Shown here one piece after another: positions 23,479 to 31,153 of a stretch of 35,276 bases of DNA (positions within the stretch are counted from its first letter, which is position 1; every line of letters starts with the position of its first letter). This DNA is from Alistipes sp. (GTDB lineage Bacteria; Bacteroidota; Bacteroidia; Bacteroidales; Rikenellaceae). The stretch lies in the NCBI GenBank assembly GCA_017631285.1, contig JAGBTO010000097.1, positions 1-35,276 on the forward strand. The letters are read 5' to 3'. The translations under genes and the position numbers were made by a program. The notes under the pieces were generated by a model that saw only the letters and a list, made by a program, of their open reading frames with translations, did not search any database and was not told the origin of the DNA.

Positions 23479-24552
23479 TTATTCGTTCTTATTCTGTAAA
23501 TGCTTTGCTTTGCGTAATCGTTCGTTGAGACCTAAACGCATGTTGCGCATTGACTTTCCTCCGCCATAGATAAATTCGGTAGAGAGTTGTATAAGTGTAG
23601 CACCCGCCTGAAGCATCTCCATAGCATCGTCAGCCGAGGTGATACCGCCACAACCGATAATCGGATATGTTCCCTGAGCTCGCTCATATATCCGGCTTAC
23701 AACATCCAGAGCTCGTTTTTTCAGCGGCGCACCATATACAGCACCAGGAATTCGGCCAAGTTCATGAATTACATCGGTCGAATTTTCGAGCCCATATCGC
23801 CCTATAGTGCCACCACATGCTACAATTCCATCGAGCGGAGTATCAATCATGATATCGGCCATCATATCAATCTGCTCATCGGTGAGGTCGGGTGAAATTT
23901 TCAACAACAAAGGGCGATACTGATTCTGTCCACGTCGGAACTCAAACAGAGGCTGCAAGATGGCCATTATCTGCTCCTTTTCACAAGGAACATATGGCTT
24001 GTCGGTGGTATTGAGATTAATATTCACCGTAAAATAATCGACATATTGATACAACGGACGGAACAGGCGCAGATAATCACGTGGCGCCTCATCATCGGGT
24101 GTTGTCGTATTCTTGGCGATGTTACAACCCACGATAATCTTACTACGTCGTTGCTTTATATTCTCAATAACTTGCTCAACGCCATCACTATCAATATCGG
24201 CACAATTCAACAGAGCCCTATCGTTTTTTAACTTATACAGAGATGGGTGCTTCGAATTGTGCTGCTCTTTGGGGGTAATGGCACCAATCTCAACAAATCC
24301 AAATCCCATAGCCTCCATGGCGTCGATAAGCGTACCATTACAGTCATATCCCGCAGCCAAGCCTATGGGAGAAGGGAAGCGCATACCGAAAGTCTCAACC
24401 TCCAGATTATCAACCTCGGGAGCATACCTGCGACGCATAAAATAACGCCCCAAAGGGAGTTTTACAGCAACCTTCTGACACCACTTCTTAAAACGTAGCG
24501 AGAAGTCTGCGCTGCCGAGATATATTATAGGTGCGAAAATATTTTTCTTCAT
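23479..24552 (-). CDS. Dihydroorotate dehydrogenase-like flavoprotein with altered active site
   Basis: 357 residues from the ATG at 24552. The fold is that of class 2 DHODH: GMRFPSPIGLAAGYD (56-70), GFVEIGAITP (85-94), LLLKISPDL (216-223) with the conserved Lys218, and the phosphate-binding GCGGI (300-304). But key positions differ from E. coli PyrD as I recall it: the Lys of GLDKNGE is Cys71; RMGFNN is CADIDS (117-122); the catalytic SSPNTPG is NLNTTDK (179-185); ATNTT is ACGGT (245-249). Orotate and dihydroorotate contacts are therefore mostly lost while the FMN barrel remains. It could be a divergent flavoenzyme with another substrate. Automatic annotation as pyrD would be misleading. Confidence 0.8.
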   Translation of the reverse strand: MKKNIFAPIIYLGSADFSLRFKKWCQKVAVKLPLGRYFMRRRYAPEVDNLEVETFGMRFPSPIGLAAGYDCNGTLIDAMEAMGFGFVEIGAITPKEQHNSKHPSLYKLKNDRALLNCADIDSDGVEQVIENIKQRRSKIIVGCNIAKNTTTPDDEAPRDYLRLFRPLYQYVDYFTVNINLNTTDKPYVPCEKEQIMAILQPLFEFRRGQNQYRPLLLKISPDLTDEQIDMMADIMIDTPLDGIVACGGTIGRYGLENSTDVIHELGRIPGAVYGAPLKKRALDVVSRIYERAQGTYPIIGCGGITSADDAMEMLQAGATLIQLSTEFIYGGGKSMRNMRLGLNERLRKAKHLQNKNE

Positions 24553-24629
24553 ATACAATAGCCTTGATAATCACAAAGGTAGTAAAAAAACTAATATAAT
24601 GCCAAAATAGGTCATAGATGATAGTGGTA

Positions 24630-25625
24630 CTAAAAATACTCCTCACGGTAAGAGTAGTTATTGCGCAAGTTCTCAAACTCCTCAGGGCAAGATTTTAACA
24701 TTTGACTTTCACGACTAAGGTCGCAATAACAGCTTATACTCTCACACATCTGCAGCCATGATATATCTCTACGAAGAATAGGGGTCACATCAGAGGGATA
24801 CCACCCGTTAATTGGCAACGAAAAGTGCTGTGCCACAGCATTAATCACCATTGCCGAGGCATTGGCTTTTCCCTGTGCCGAATACCCTGCAATGTGAGGG
24901 GTTGAAATGAACGCTTTTGCAAGTAGCTGAAGGTCTATTTCAGGTTCTCGTTCCCACACATCCAGCACAAGGGTCTGCGACGCCCGAAGCAGAGCTTCAG
25001 TATCGGCAACTTCGCCACGCGAAGCATTTATAATGACCGCATCAGAGGACATTAGCGAAATCACGCTATCAGAGACAAGGTGATACGTCGAGCTATCCAA
25101 TGGCGTGTGAAAAGTAATAATATCACTCTGCTGTGCAACCTCTTGCAGCGAAACAAAGCATCCACCTTCTCGCTCCTGGCGTGGGGGGTCACAACACACA
25201 ACTTTAAAGCCCCACTTACGAGCATACTCTTCAACCAAAGAGCCTACATGCCCCACGCCGACAATACCAAGAGTGACATCTTGAGGTTGCCACCCATCGC
25301 GTAATGACAACTGTGCCAATACCGCAGCGACCCACTGCAAAACACCCGCAGCATTACATCCTTGAGCCGTTGTGACTGCAATATTGTGAGTACGACAATA
25401 CTCCATGTCGATGTGGTCAAAACCTATGGTAGCCGTAGCAATCAAACGAACCTTCGACCCTTCCAACAACTGCTTGTTGCAACAAGTACGGGTACGAATA
25501 ATAAGCACGTCGGCATCCTTGACCATCTCGGCAGAAAAAGCCACACCCGGGCAATATACGACATCCATATATGGCTCCAAAACACCCTTTATGTATGGGA
25601 TAGCATTGTCTATTAGCGCTTTCAT
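24630..25625 (-). CDS. pdxB: 4-phosphoerythronate dehydrogenase
   Basis: 331 residues from the ATG at 25625 (MKALIDNAIP). D-2-hydroxyacid dehydrogenase fold: ATIGFDHID (65-73), Rossmann GVGHVG at 123-128, catalytic Arg203 in NASRGE, Glu228 in the WEREPE region and His244 in TPHIAGYS. The GYS(A)QGKANA stretch and a C-terminal dimerization domain distinguish PdxB from SerA. It oxidises 4-phosphoerythronate in the DXP-dependent pyridoxal phosphate pathway, matching pdxJ at 19197. It has its own promoter, divergent from the FKBP genes. Confidence 0.93.
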   Translation of the reverse strand: MKALIDNAIPYIKGVLEPYMDVVYCPGVAFSAEMVKDADVLIIRTRTCCNKQLLEGSKVRLIATATIGFDHIDMEYCRTHNIAVTTAQGCNAAGVLQWVAAVLAQLSLRDGWQPQDVTLGIVGVGHVGSLVEEYARKWGFKVVCCDPPRQEREGGCFVSLQEVAQQSDIITFHTPLDSSTYHLVSDSVISLMSSDAVIINASRGEVADTEALLRASQTLVLDVWEREPEIDLQLLAKAFISTPHIAGYSAQGKANASAMVINAVAQHFSLPINGWYPSDVTPILRRDISWLQMCESISCYCDLSRESQMLKSCPEEFENLRNNYSYREEYF

Positions 25626-25651
25626 GCAATAAAAAAGTTGATTTTGTTCCA

Positions 25652-25659
25652 CAAATATA
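25652..25659 (-). promoter_or_regulatory. -7 box of pdxB
   Basis: The minus strand reads TATATTTG 26 nt before the pdxB ATG. No clear -33 TTTG. Confidence 0.5.
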
Positions 25660-25679
25660 TGCAAAAAATGATTTTTTAC

Positions 25680-25742
25680 TATCTTTGCGAGGTTAAATTG
25701 CTCGCAAGGTGAATGCTATATGCAAACAATATGATATATTTG
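25680..25742 (+). promoter_or_regulatory. Two possible -7 boxes upstream of the FKBP operon
   Basis: TATCTTTG (25680-25687) and TATATTTG (25735-25742) both match TAnnTTTG on the plus strand. The second lies 32 nt before the ATG. Neither has a good -33 TTTG, so I cannot say which is used. Confidence 0.45.
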
Positions 25743-25774
25743 CGTTCCCATCTCGGGCATGAAACAGAAAGAAT

Positions 25775-26470
25775 ATGAAAGGTAAAGGATTAATATCAAC
25801 TATCATTGTAGGTTTAGTAGCACTGGTAATAGTGGCATGTGGCGGCCCTTCGCGAAGTGGAAAACTCCAGGATAGCGCCGATTCGTTGTCATATATCATC
25901 GGAATGAATATCGCCTATAACATTATGGAGATGGACTCCACTCTAAAGGCCTCTCAAATAATGGCTGGCATCTCTGATGTAATGGCAGGAGAGCCTAAAA
26001 TCAGCCTTGAAGATGGCAAATTCTATCTGCTTTCATATATGAATTACGACGTTTACGATCGTGTAAAAAAGTATGAAAATCAATATCTTGAAGATTTAGC
26101 CAACTCCGATAAGAATATTGTGCGCACCCGCACAGGCTTGACTTATAGAGTAAACGAGTTGGGCGACATGGGTAATACAGCGTCACACCCTCGTGACACT
26201 GTAGCCATAATGTACACGGCTAAAACATTAGCCGGGGCCGAAGTTGATGCGTTGGATAATCGTCCAGACACATTACGCACTACGCTTACAAAACTTATCG
26301 ACGGATTGGAAGAGGGTGTAAAACTCGTGGGACAAGGTGGTAAAATCACTTTATGGATGCCTTCGACTTTGGCATATGGTGCCCAAGGTGATGAGCAGAA
26401 GAATATCAAGCCTAACGAGATGCTCGAATATGAAGTTGAAATCATAGAGGTAAAACGACGTCGCAGATAA
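25775..26470 (+). CDS. FKBP-type lipoprotein with degenerate isomerase site
   Basis: 231 residues. Lipoprotein signal with Cys22 in the lipobox VIVACGG. An FKBP_N-type dimerisation segment lies at about 36-105 (DSLSYIIGMNIAYNI) and the FKBP domain at about 118-228 (GLTYRV, LVGQGGKITLWMPSTLAYG, NEMLEYEVEIIEV). The active-site pocket is changed: the FDSS block is VDALDN and the VIxGW block is LIDGL (174-178), losing the pocket Trp. Prolyl isomerase activity is therefore doubtful; chaperone function is possible. It is 39 nt upstream of a canonical FKBP and probably in one transcript. Confidence 0.88.
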   Translation: MKGKGLISTIIVGLVALVIVACGGPSRSGKLQDSADSLSYIIGMNIAYNIMEMDSTLKASQIMAGISDVMAGEPKISLEDGKFYLLSYMNYDVYDRVKKYENQYLEDLANSDKNIVRTRTGLTYRVNELGDMGNTASHPRDTVAIMYTAKTLAGAEVDALDNRPDTLRTTLTKLIDGLEEGVKLVGQGGKITLWMPSTLAYGAQGDEQKNIKPNEMLEYEVEIIEVKRRRR

Positions 26471-26509
26471 GATAGAAGATAATTTTCAATATTAATAATT
26501 ATAAAAACA

Positions 26510-27553
26510 ATGAAAAAGTTAATTTATGGTTTGGCTGCAGTAGTTTTTGCAGCAATGATGGTCGCTTGCGGCAGCAACGATCCATACAAGATGGGTGTAA
26601 CAAAGGGTAACAAATCTCAGATGGACTCACTCTCTTATGCATTTGGTGTAAGCATTGCTCATGACATCAACTACAACATCCCAGAGATGAAGTTTGACTG
26701 GGCTACTTTGATTGATGCTGCTGAGGACTCAATGCTCAAGACTGAGGAGTACGAAGAGGACGAGAAGGTAAACGAGAGCATTAAGATTCTTGAGCAGTTC
26801 TTCTCAGTTCAGCGTCCTGAGCGTATCAAGAAGTTCTTGGAGGAGAACAAGCCTGATTCAGTAGAGTCTTTAAATCCTCGCATGGAGCATGCTATGCTCG
26901 GCAAGTTGGATATCTTCGAGAGCGAGGAGGAGCGCAAGAGCGTATCAGAGGCTTATGGTTATGATTTGGGTGCTCGCTACCGTTACGCACGTATTCCTGT
27001 TCAGGCATATTGGTTTGCACAGGGTGCTGCAGACTTCATGATCAACGGTGGTTCAAAGATTTTGACTGACGAGGCTTCAAACATCATCATGACATTCCAG
27101 ATGAACAAGTTGCCACGACTCAACAAGGAGGCTTCTGCTGCATGGTTGGCAAAGGTTGAGAAGCAGAGAGGTGTTCAGAAGAGCGAGAGCGGTTTGCTCT
27201 ATCGCATCGACAACGAGGGCGACACAACAATTAAGCCAACTGCAACTTGCACAGTTAAGGCTCACTATGAGGGTAAGTTGCGTGACGGTGTTGTATTCGA
27301 CTCATCTTACGAGCGTGACGGCCCTGCTGAGTTCCCACTTAGCGGCGTAATCCAGGGTTGGACTGAGGGTCTTCAGCTTATCGGTAAGGGTGGCCAGATC
27401 ACATTGTGGATTCCATCTGACTTGGCTTATGGCCAGGGTGCTGCCGGCATGATCGGTCCTAACGAGGCTTTGGAGTTCAAGGTTGAGTTGATTGATGTTA
27501 TTCCTTCTGCTCCAGCAGCTCCAGCTGAGACTGAGACCGAGCAGGCTGAGTAA
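26510..27553 (+). CDS. FKBP-type peptidyl-prolyl cis-trans isomerase lipoprotein
   Basis: 347 residues. Lipobox VACGS with Cys20. Two FKBP_N-like segments (around 39-53 and 147-159) precede a canonical FKBP domain (about 225-335) with YEG (253-255), FDSS (263-266), VIQGWTEG with Trp284, and LAYGQGAAGMIGPNEALEF. All pocket residues are present, so it should be an active isomerase, tethered to the outer or inner membrane on the periplasmic side. Codon use is strongly biased (GGT, CGT, AAG, TTG), more so than in the upstream copy, indicating high expression. Ends in an acidic Ala/Glu tail before a strong terminator. Confidence 0.94.
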   Translation: MKKLIYGLAAVVFAAMMVACGSNDPYKMGVTKGNKSQMDSLSYAFGVSIAHDINYNIPEMKFDWATLIDAAEDSMLKTEEYEEDEKVNESIKILEQFFSVQRPERIKKFLEENKPDSVESLNPRMEHAMLGKLDIFESEEERKSVSEAYGYDLGARYRYARIPVQAYWFAQGAADFMINGGSKILTDEASNIIMTFQMNKLPRLNKEASAAWLAKVEKQRGVQKSESGLLYRIDNEGDTTIKPTATCTVKAHYEGKLRDGVVFDSSYERDGPAEFPLSGVIQGWTEGLQLIGKGGQITLWIPSDLAYGQGAAGMIGPNEALEFKVELIDVIPSAPAAPAETETEQAE

Positions 27554-27572
27554 TTCACAACCGTATTCTCAT

Positions 27573-27613
27573 AAAACAGATGCCCGACAAGCGTGTCAGG
27601 CATCTGTTTTTTT
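27573..27613 (+). terminator. Terminator of the FKBP genes
   Basis: AACAGATGCC pairs with GGCATCTGTT, extended by GACA/TGTC inside, followed by seven T (27607-27613). The next promoter's -7 box starts only 3 nt later. Confidence 0.9.
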
Positions 27614-27615
27614 CG

Positions 27616-27623
27616 TATATTTG
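27616..27623 (+). promoter_or_regulatory. -7 box of the beta-helix lipoprotein gene
   Basis: TATATTTG on the plus strand, 12 nt before ATG 27636 and 21 nt before ATG 27645. The leader would be very short. Its -33 position falls inside the preceding terminator and does not match TTTG. Confidence 0.5.
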
Positions 27624-27644
27624 TATACACTTTATATGAATATC

Positions 27645-29126
27645 ATGAGAAAATTAACATCCACTTTATTCTGCCTGTTATGCTTGGCAGGTTGCTACCC
27701 CAAGAATGGAGCTATCGAACAGGAGGCAACGTCAAAGATACTACGGCATATCGACCGTCAAGCCGAGCGTAGGAAACGCAACATCCTTAATTCGAAGAGC
27801 GAACTGACCCCAACAGGAACTATCTATTATTTCTCAGCTGAAGGCGACGACAACAACGACGGATTATCGCCAAGTTCCCCATTGCACAGCATAGCAAAAC
27901 TCAACTCTATGGAATTAAAAGCCTCGGATGGAGTAATGTTTCGCCGAGGCGACATATTTCGAGGTAAGATAAACACACGAGAAGGTGTATGTTATTCAGC
28001 CTATGGCAAAGGCGAGAAGCCCCGCATATATGGCTCTCCGTACGATGCAGCACAAGAAGGAGAATGGATCGAGACACAAACGCCCAACGTATATATGTAC
28101 TCGCAGGAACTTGCCGACGATGTAGGCACATTAGTATTCAACCATGGCGAGTGCAATGCCATAAAGATTCTAAAGGTATATCATGCCGATGGCACAACTA
28201 CCAACGTTTACACCGACGAGCCTTTTGCCGGAGCGGGTGATCTCAAACGTGACATGGACTTTTTCCACGACTATCAAGACACCAAGCGACTATACCTCTG
28301 CTCAACCCAGGGAAACCCTAAAGAGCGTTTTCACTCCATTGAGCTACTCACCAAGGGAAATGTTATATCGGCAACCGACAAGGTACACATTGATAATTTA
28401 TGTATAATGTATGGAGGCTCACACGGCATAGGCTCGGGAACAACCAAGAGCCTCAAGGTCACAAATTGTGTGATAGGTTGGATTGGAGGGTCCATGTTGT
28501 TGCCAGCATCGGTCACAGGTAGCCGTGATGCCCGCTATGGCAATGGCGTGGAGATATATGGAGGTTGCGATGAGTTTGTGGTGGACAATTGTTATATCTA
28601 CGAATGCTATGATGCCGGCATAACAAACCAGAATCAGGAGGATATTAGCGATTCATCGCGCACAATGCGTAACATTGCATTCACCAACAATCTGGTAGAG
28701 CGATGTGAGATGTCAATAGAATACTACCTCGGCGCCCAAAATAAGCCCACCGACAGCATTATGGAGAACTTCCTCATCGAAGGAAATATACTCCGCCAAG
28801 CGGGCTATGGCTGGGGCAAGCAACACCCCGAACCTGCCTGGGCATCTCACCTGAAATCGTGGTGGATGCATTATAACCAAGCCTACAACTTCATCATTCG
28901 CAACAACGTCTTTGACCGTAGCGATGCCAACCTCATAACTGTTGTAGCCGGCAAACAGGAGTGGCTCCCCAAGATGGAAGGTAATACCTATATACAATAT
29001 CTCGACGCCGACGGAGGACGCATAGGCTGCCCATGGGAGGATTTCAAATATGACACATACTTTCAAGCTGCGGCAGAAGGTAAGTTGAGAGAAAAAGCGG
29101 GAAAATATTTTTTTATTGAGAAGTAA
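27645..29126 (+). CDS. Right-handed parallel beta-helix lipoprotein
   Basis: 493 residues from the ATG at 27645 (MRKLTSTLF); an ATG at 27636 would add three residues, and the longer frame reaching back into the FKBP gene is not used. Lipobox LAGC with Cys17. The mature start YYFSAEGDDNNDGLSPSSPLHS, with the DGLS-P-P pattern, opens many exported beta-helix proteins, and the region from about 205 to 430 has helix-coil repeats (IDNLCIMYGGSHGIG, FVVDNCYIYECYDAGI, IAFTNNLVERCEM). The fold is common in polysaccharide lyases and hydrolases, but no catalytic residues can be assigned. It stands alone between two terminators. Confidence 0.82.
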   Translation: MRKLTSTLFCLLCLAGCYPKNGAIEQEATSKILRHIDRQAERRKRNILNSKSELTPTGTIYYFSAEGDDNNDGLSPSSPLHSIAKLNSMELKASDGVMFRRGDIFRGKINTREGVCYSAYGKGEKPRIYGSPYDAAQEGEWIETQTPNVYMYSQELADDVGTLVFNHGECNAIKILKVYHADGTTTNVYTDEPFAGAGDLKRDMDFFHDYQDTKRLYLCSTQGNPKERFHSIELLTKGNVISATDKVHIDNLCIMYGGSHGIGSGTTKSLKVTNCVIGWIGGSMLLPASVTGSRDARYGNGVEIYGGCDEFVVDNCYIYECYDAGITNQNQEDISDSSRTMRNIAFTNNLVERCEMSIEYYLGAQNKPTDSIMENFLIEGNILRQAGYGWGKQHPEPAWASHLKSWWMHYNQAYNFIIRNNVFDRSDANLITVVAGKQEWLPKMEGNTYIQYLDADGGRIGCPWEDFKYDTYFQAAAEGKLREKAGKYFFIEK

Positions 29127-29140
29127 TTGTGAAAAATTAT

Positions 29141-29148
29141 TATCTTTA
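29141..29148 (+). promoter_or_regulatory. Possible -7 box of the DUF3127 gene
   Basis: TATCTTTA, one mismatch from TAnnTTTG, 26 nt before the ATG. No clear -33 box. Confidence 0.35.
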
Positions 29149-29174
29149 CGCTCAAATCATTAAAAATAAGTATT

Positions 29175-29546
29175 ATGGAGTTTGAAGGTGTAGTTTATAA
29201 GATATTGCCTGCGACACAGGGCACATCGGCACGTGGCGAGTGGAAGAAACAGGAGGTTATCTTCGAGTTGCCAAATGAATTTTCACGCAAGATATGCGTT
29301 ATATTTTTCAACAAAGAGAGCGATGTTGCTCGTTTGAAAGAGGGTGCTACATACACCGTATCGGTAAATGTAGAGTCGCGCGAGTATAACGGCCGTTGGT
29401 ACACCGACGTACGTGCTTGGCGTGTACAGCCCAAACAAGAAGAGGCTCCCGCAGCTGCTGCAATGCCCGACATGCCTCCATTTGGCGAGGAGCCTGCCTA
29501 TGCAGCTCCAACACCAATGGCAGAGGTTGATGACCTGCCATTCTAA
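29175..29546 (+). CDS. DUF3127 domain protein with SSB-like C-terminal tip
   Basis: 123 residues. Residues 1-86 form a compact beta-rich domain (GVVYKILPATQGTSARGEWKK, KICVIFFN, TVSVNVESREYNGRWYTDVRAW), consistent with an OB-like fold. A low-complexity Ala/Pro/Glu linker (89-115) leads to the acidic-hydrophobic end EVDDLPF. That layout, OB-like domain, flexible linker and DDLPF tip, mirrors single-stranded DNA-binding protein, whose tail binds many repair and replication proteins. DUF3127 has no established function that I know of. It is a single-gene unit with its own terminator. Confidence 0.85.
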   Translation: MEFEGVVYKILPATQGTSARGEWKKQEVIFELPNEFSRKICVIFFNKESDVARLKEGATYTVSVNVESREYNGRWYTDVRAWRVQPKQEEAPAAAAMPDMPPFGEEPAYAAPTPMAEVDDLPF

Positions 29547-29565
29547 TATGGCGCAAAGAAGTTTA

Positions 29566-29603
29566 AACGCCTGTCTAACTTGGTTAGACAGGCGTTACTT
29601 TTA
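29566..29603. terminator. Terminator between DUF3127 and PurF-like genes
   Basis: Perfect 14-bp stem AACGCCTGTCTAAC (29566-29579) with GTTAGACAGGCGTT (29583-29596), loop TTG, then ACTTTTAAT. Placed between convergent genes. Confidence 0.9.
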
Positions 29604-29618
29604 ATCCTATGATACCAA

Positions 29619-31040
29619 CTATTCGTCGTAGCTGCTATTATCCCAGCAGTGAGTACAAAGCGACTCCTTAGGAAGTCCGATTGCCTCAACCAAGTCGTCC
29701 AGACGCTGGAACTTGAGAGAGGTGAGTTGCAAGTGGCGACACATTATATCAACCATCTCCTTATGCTTTGGGCTATCTGGATTAGCATACTCCATGAATG
29801 TTGCATCGGAAATATTGTCGGTACCCTCCATATCGCGAATCACACGACGAGCATAGAGGTCATAGGTACTACGTGATGTCGAGAAGTTAAGGAAACGACA
29901 AGGGAAAATCAACGGAGGACATGCAATACGCATATGAATCTCCTTTACACCCTCATCCAACAACTTCACGACATTATCCTTGAGCTGAGTTCCTCGCACA
30001 ATACTATCGTCCATGAATACAATCTTCTGGTCGTGAGTGAACTGACGGTTAGGCAACAACTTCATCTTGGCAACCAAGTCACGCATCTTCTGGTTCTGAG
30101 GCATGAAACTACGAGGCCAGGTTGGAGTATATTTCACAAATGGTCGCTTGTAAGGGATGCGCTTCTCGTTTGCATAACCCACGGCGTGACCTACTCCCGA
30201 ATCGGGAATACCAGCTGCAAAATCGGGCTCAATCTCGTTATCACGACGAGCCATAGCAGCTCCACAGCGATATCGGCTCTCCTCGACATTAATTCCCTCG
30301 TACCATGCTGATGGATAGCCATAGTAAACCCACAAGAAAGAGCATATCTGCATACGTTTCTGAGGAGGTGTAATCTGACGCACGCCATCGGCAGTAATCT
30401 GCACAACCTCACCTGGGCCCAAGTCACGCATGTACTCATAACCGAGATTATCGAAACTTGAACTCTCGCTCGCACACACATAACCCTTATCGTTCTTACC
30501 AATAATTATAGGGGTACGGCCAAATCGATCACGTGCTGCATAGATGGCATGGTCGGTCAAAATCAGCATCGAACATGAGCCCTTGATTTTATTATGTACT
30601 ATATTTATACCGTCCTGGATATTCTTACCCAAACCTATAAGTATAGCCACCAACTCCGAAGCGTTAATCTTCGAGTCTGAGAGTTCAGCAAAGTGATGAC
30701 GCTCATCGAGCAGTTCCTTAGTAAGCTCTTCGATGTTGTCAATACGCGCTACCGTAGCAACGGCGTAGCGTCCCAAATGCGATGTGATGGTAATAGGCTG
30801 TGATTCGCAATCAGAGATAACGCCAACACCCATTGTGGCATTACCAAAGCGAGGCAATTCGCTCTCGAACTTATTACGGAAATATCCATCTTCGAGAGAG
30901 TGGATAGAACGAACAAATTTACCGTTATCAACAAAAGCCATACCGGCTCTCTTTGTTCCGAGGTGCGAGTGGTAATCGGTACCGTAGAAGACCTCGTTTA
31001 CACATTCATTGCGGCTTACACAGCCAAAAAAACCTGACAT
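29619..31040 (-). CDS. PurF-like (amidophosphoribosyltransferase-type) protein lacking the catalytic Cys
   Basis: 473 residues. The whole length aligns with the PurF pattern: an Ntn-type N-domain, then a phosphoribosyltransferase domain with the PRPP motif VFMDDSIVRGT at 341-351. But residue 2 is Ser (MSGFFG), where PurF needs Cys, and the glutamine-binding blocks are also changed: the HxRYST region reads GVGVISD (71-77) and HNGN reads ARID (98-101). The four cysteines that match the Fe-S ligands of B. subtilis-type PurF remain (Cys233, Cys381, Cys462, Cys465). About 30 extra residues lie before the last Cys pair. It may use ammonia, another amine, or act as a regulator. A true purF is expected elsewhere in the genome. 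Confidence 0.85.
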   Translation of the reverse strand: MSGFFGCVSRNECVNEVFYGTDYHSHLGTKRAGMAFVDNGKFVRSIHSLEDGYFRNKFESELPRFGNATMGVGVISDCESQPITITSHLGRYAVATVARIDNIEELTKELLDERHHFAELSDSKINASELVAILIGLGKNIQDGINIVHNKIKGSCSMLILTDHAIYAARDRFGRTPIIIGKNDKGYVCASESSSFDNLGYEYMRDLGPGEVVQITADGVRQITPPQKRMQICSFLWVYYGYPSAWYEGINVEESRYRCGAAMARRDNEIEPDFAAGIPDSGVGHAVGYANEKRIPYKRPFVKYTPTWPRSFMPQNQKMRDLVAKMKLLPNRQFTHDQKIVFMDDSIVRGTQLKDNVVKLLDEGVKEIHMRIACPPLIFPCRFLNFSTSRSTYDLYARRVIRDMEGTDNISDATFMEYANPDSPKHKEMVDIMCRHLQLTSLKFQRLDDLVEAIGLPKESLCTHCWDNSSYDE

Positions 31041-31123
31041 AAGTGAGGGGTTAATTGTTTTTAATCTTTCAATCCCGAAAGGGTTTCACTTTCATGCAAA
31101 AAGTTTTCACTCCTTCACAAGTG

Positions 31124-31131
31124 CAAAGATA
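31124..31131 (-). promoter_or_regulatory. -7 box of the PurF-like gene
   Basis: The minus strand reads TATCTTTG, giving a leader of about 77 nt. The leader contains AACCC-TTTC-GGGATT, a small hairpin, near 31070-31085. No -33 TTTG. Confidence 0.5.
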
Positions 31132-31153
31132 AAAAAAAGTATTTATTTCATTA

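Noticed and set aside
27492-27644. N-terminal extension of the beta-helix protein back to 27492
   Set aside because: It would overlap the FKBP stop, cross a strong terminator and bury the lipoprotein signal; ATG 27645 starts at the signal.
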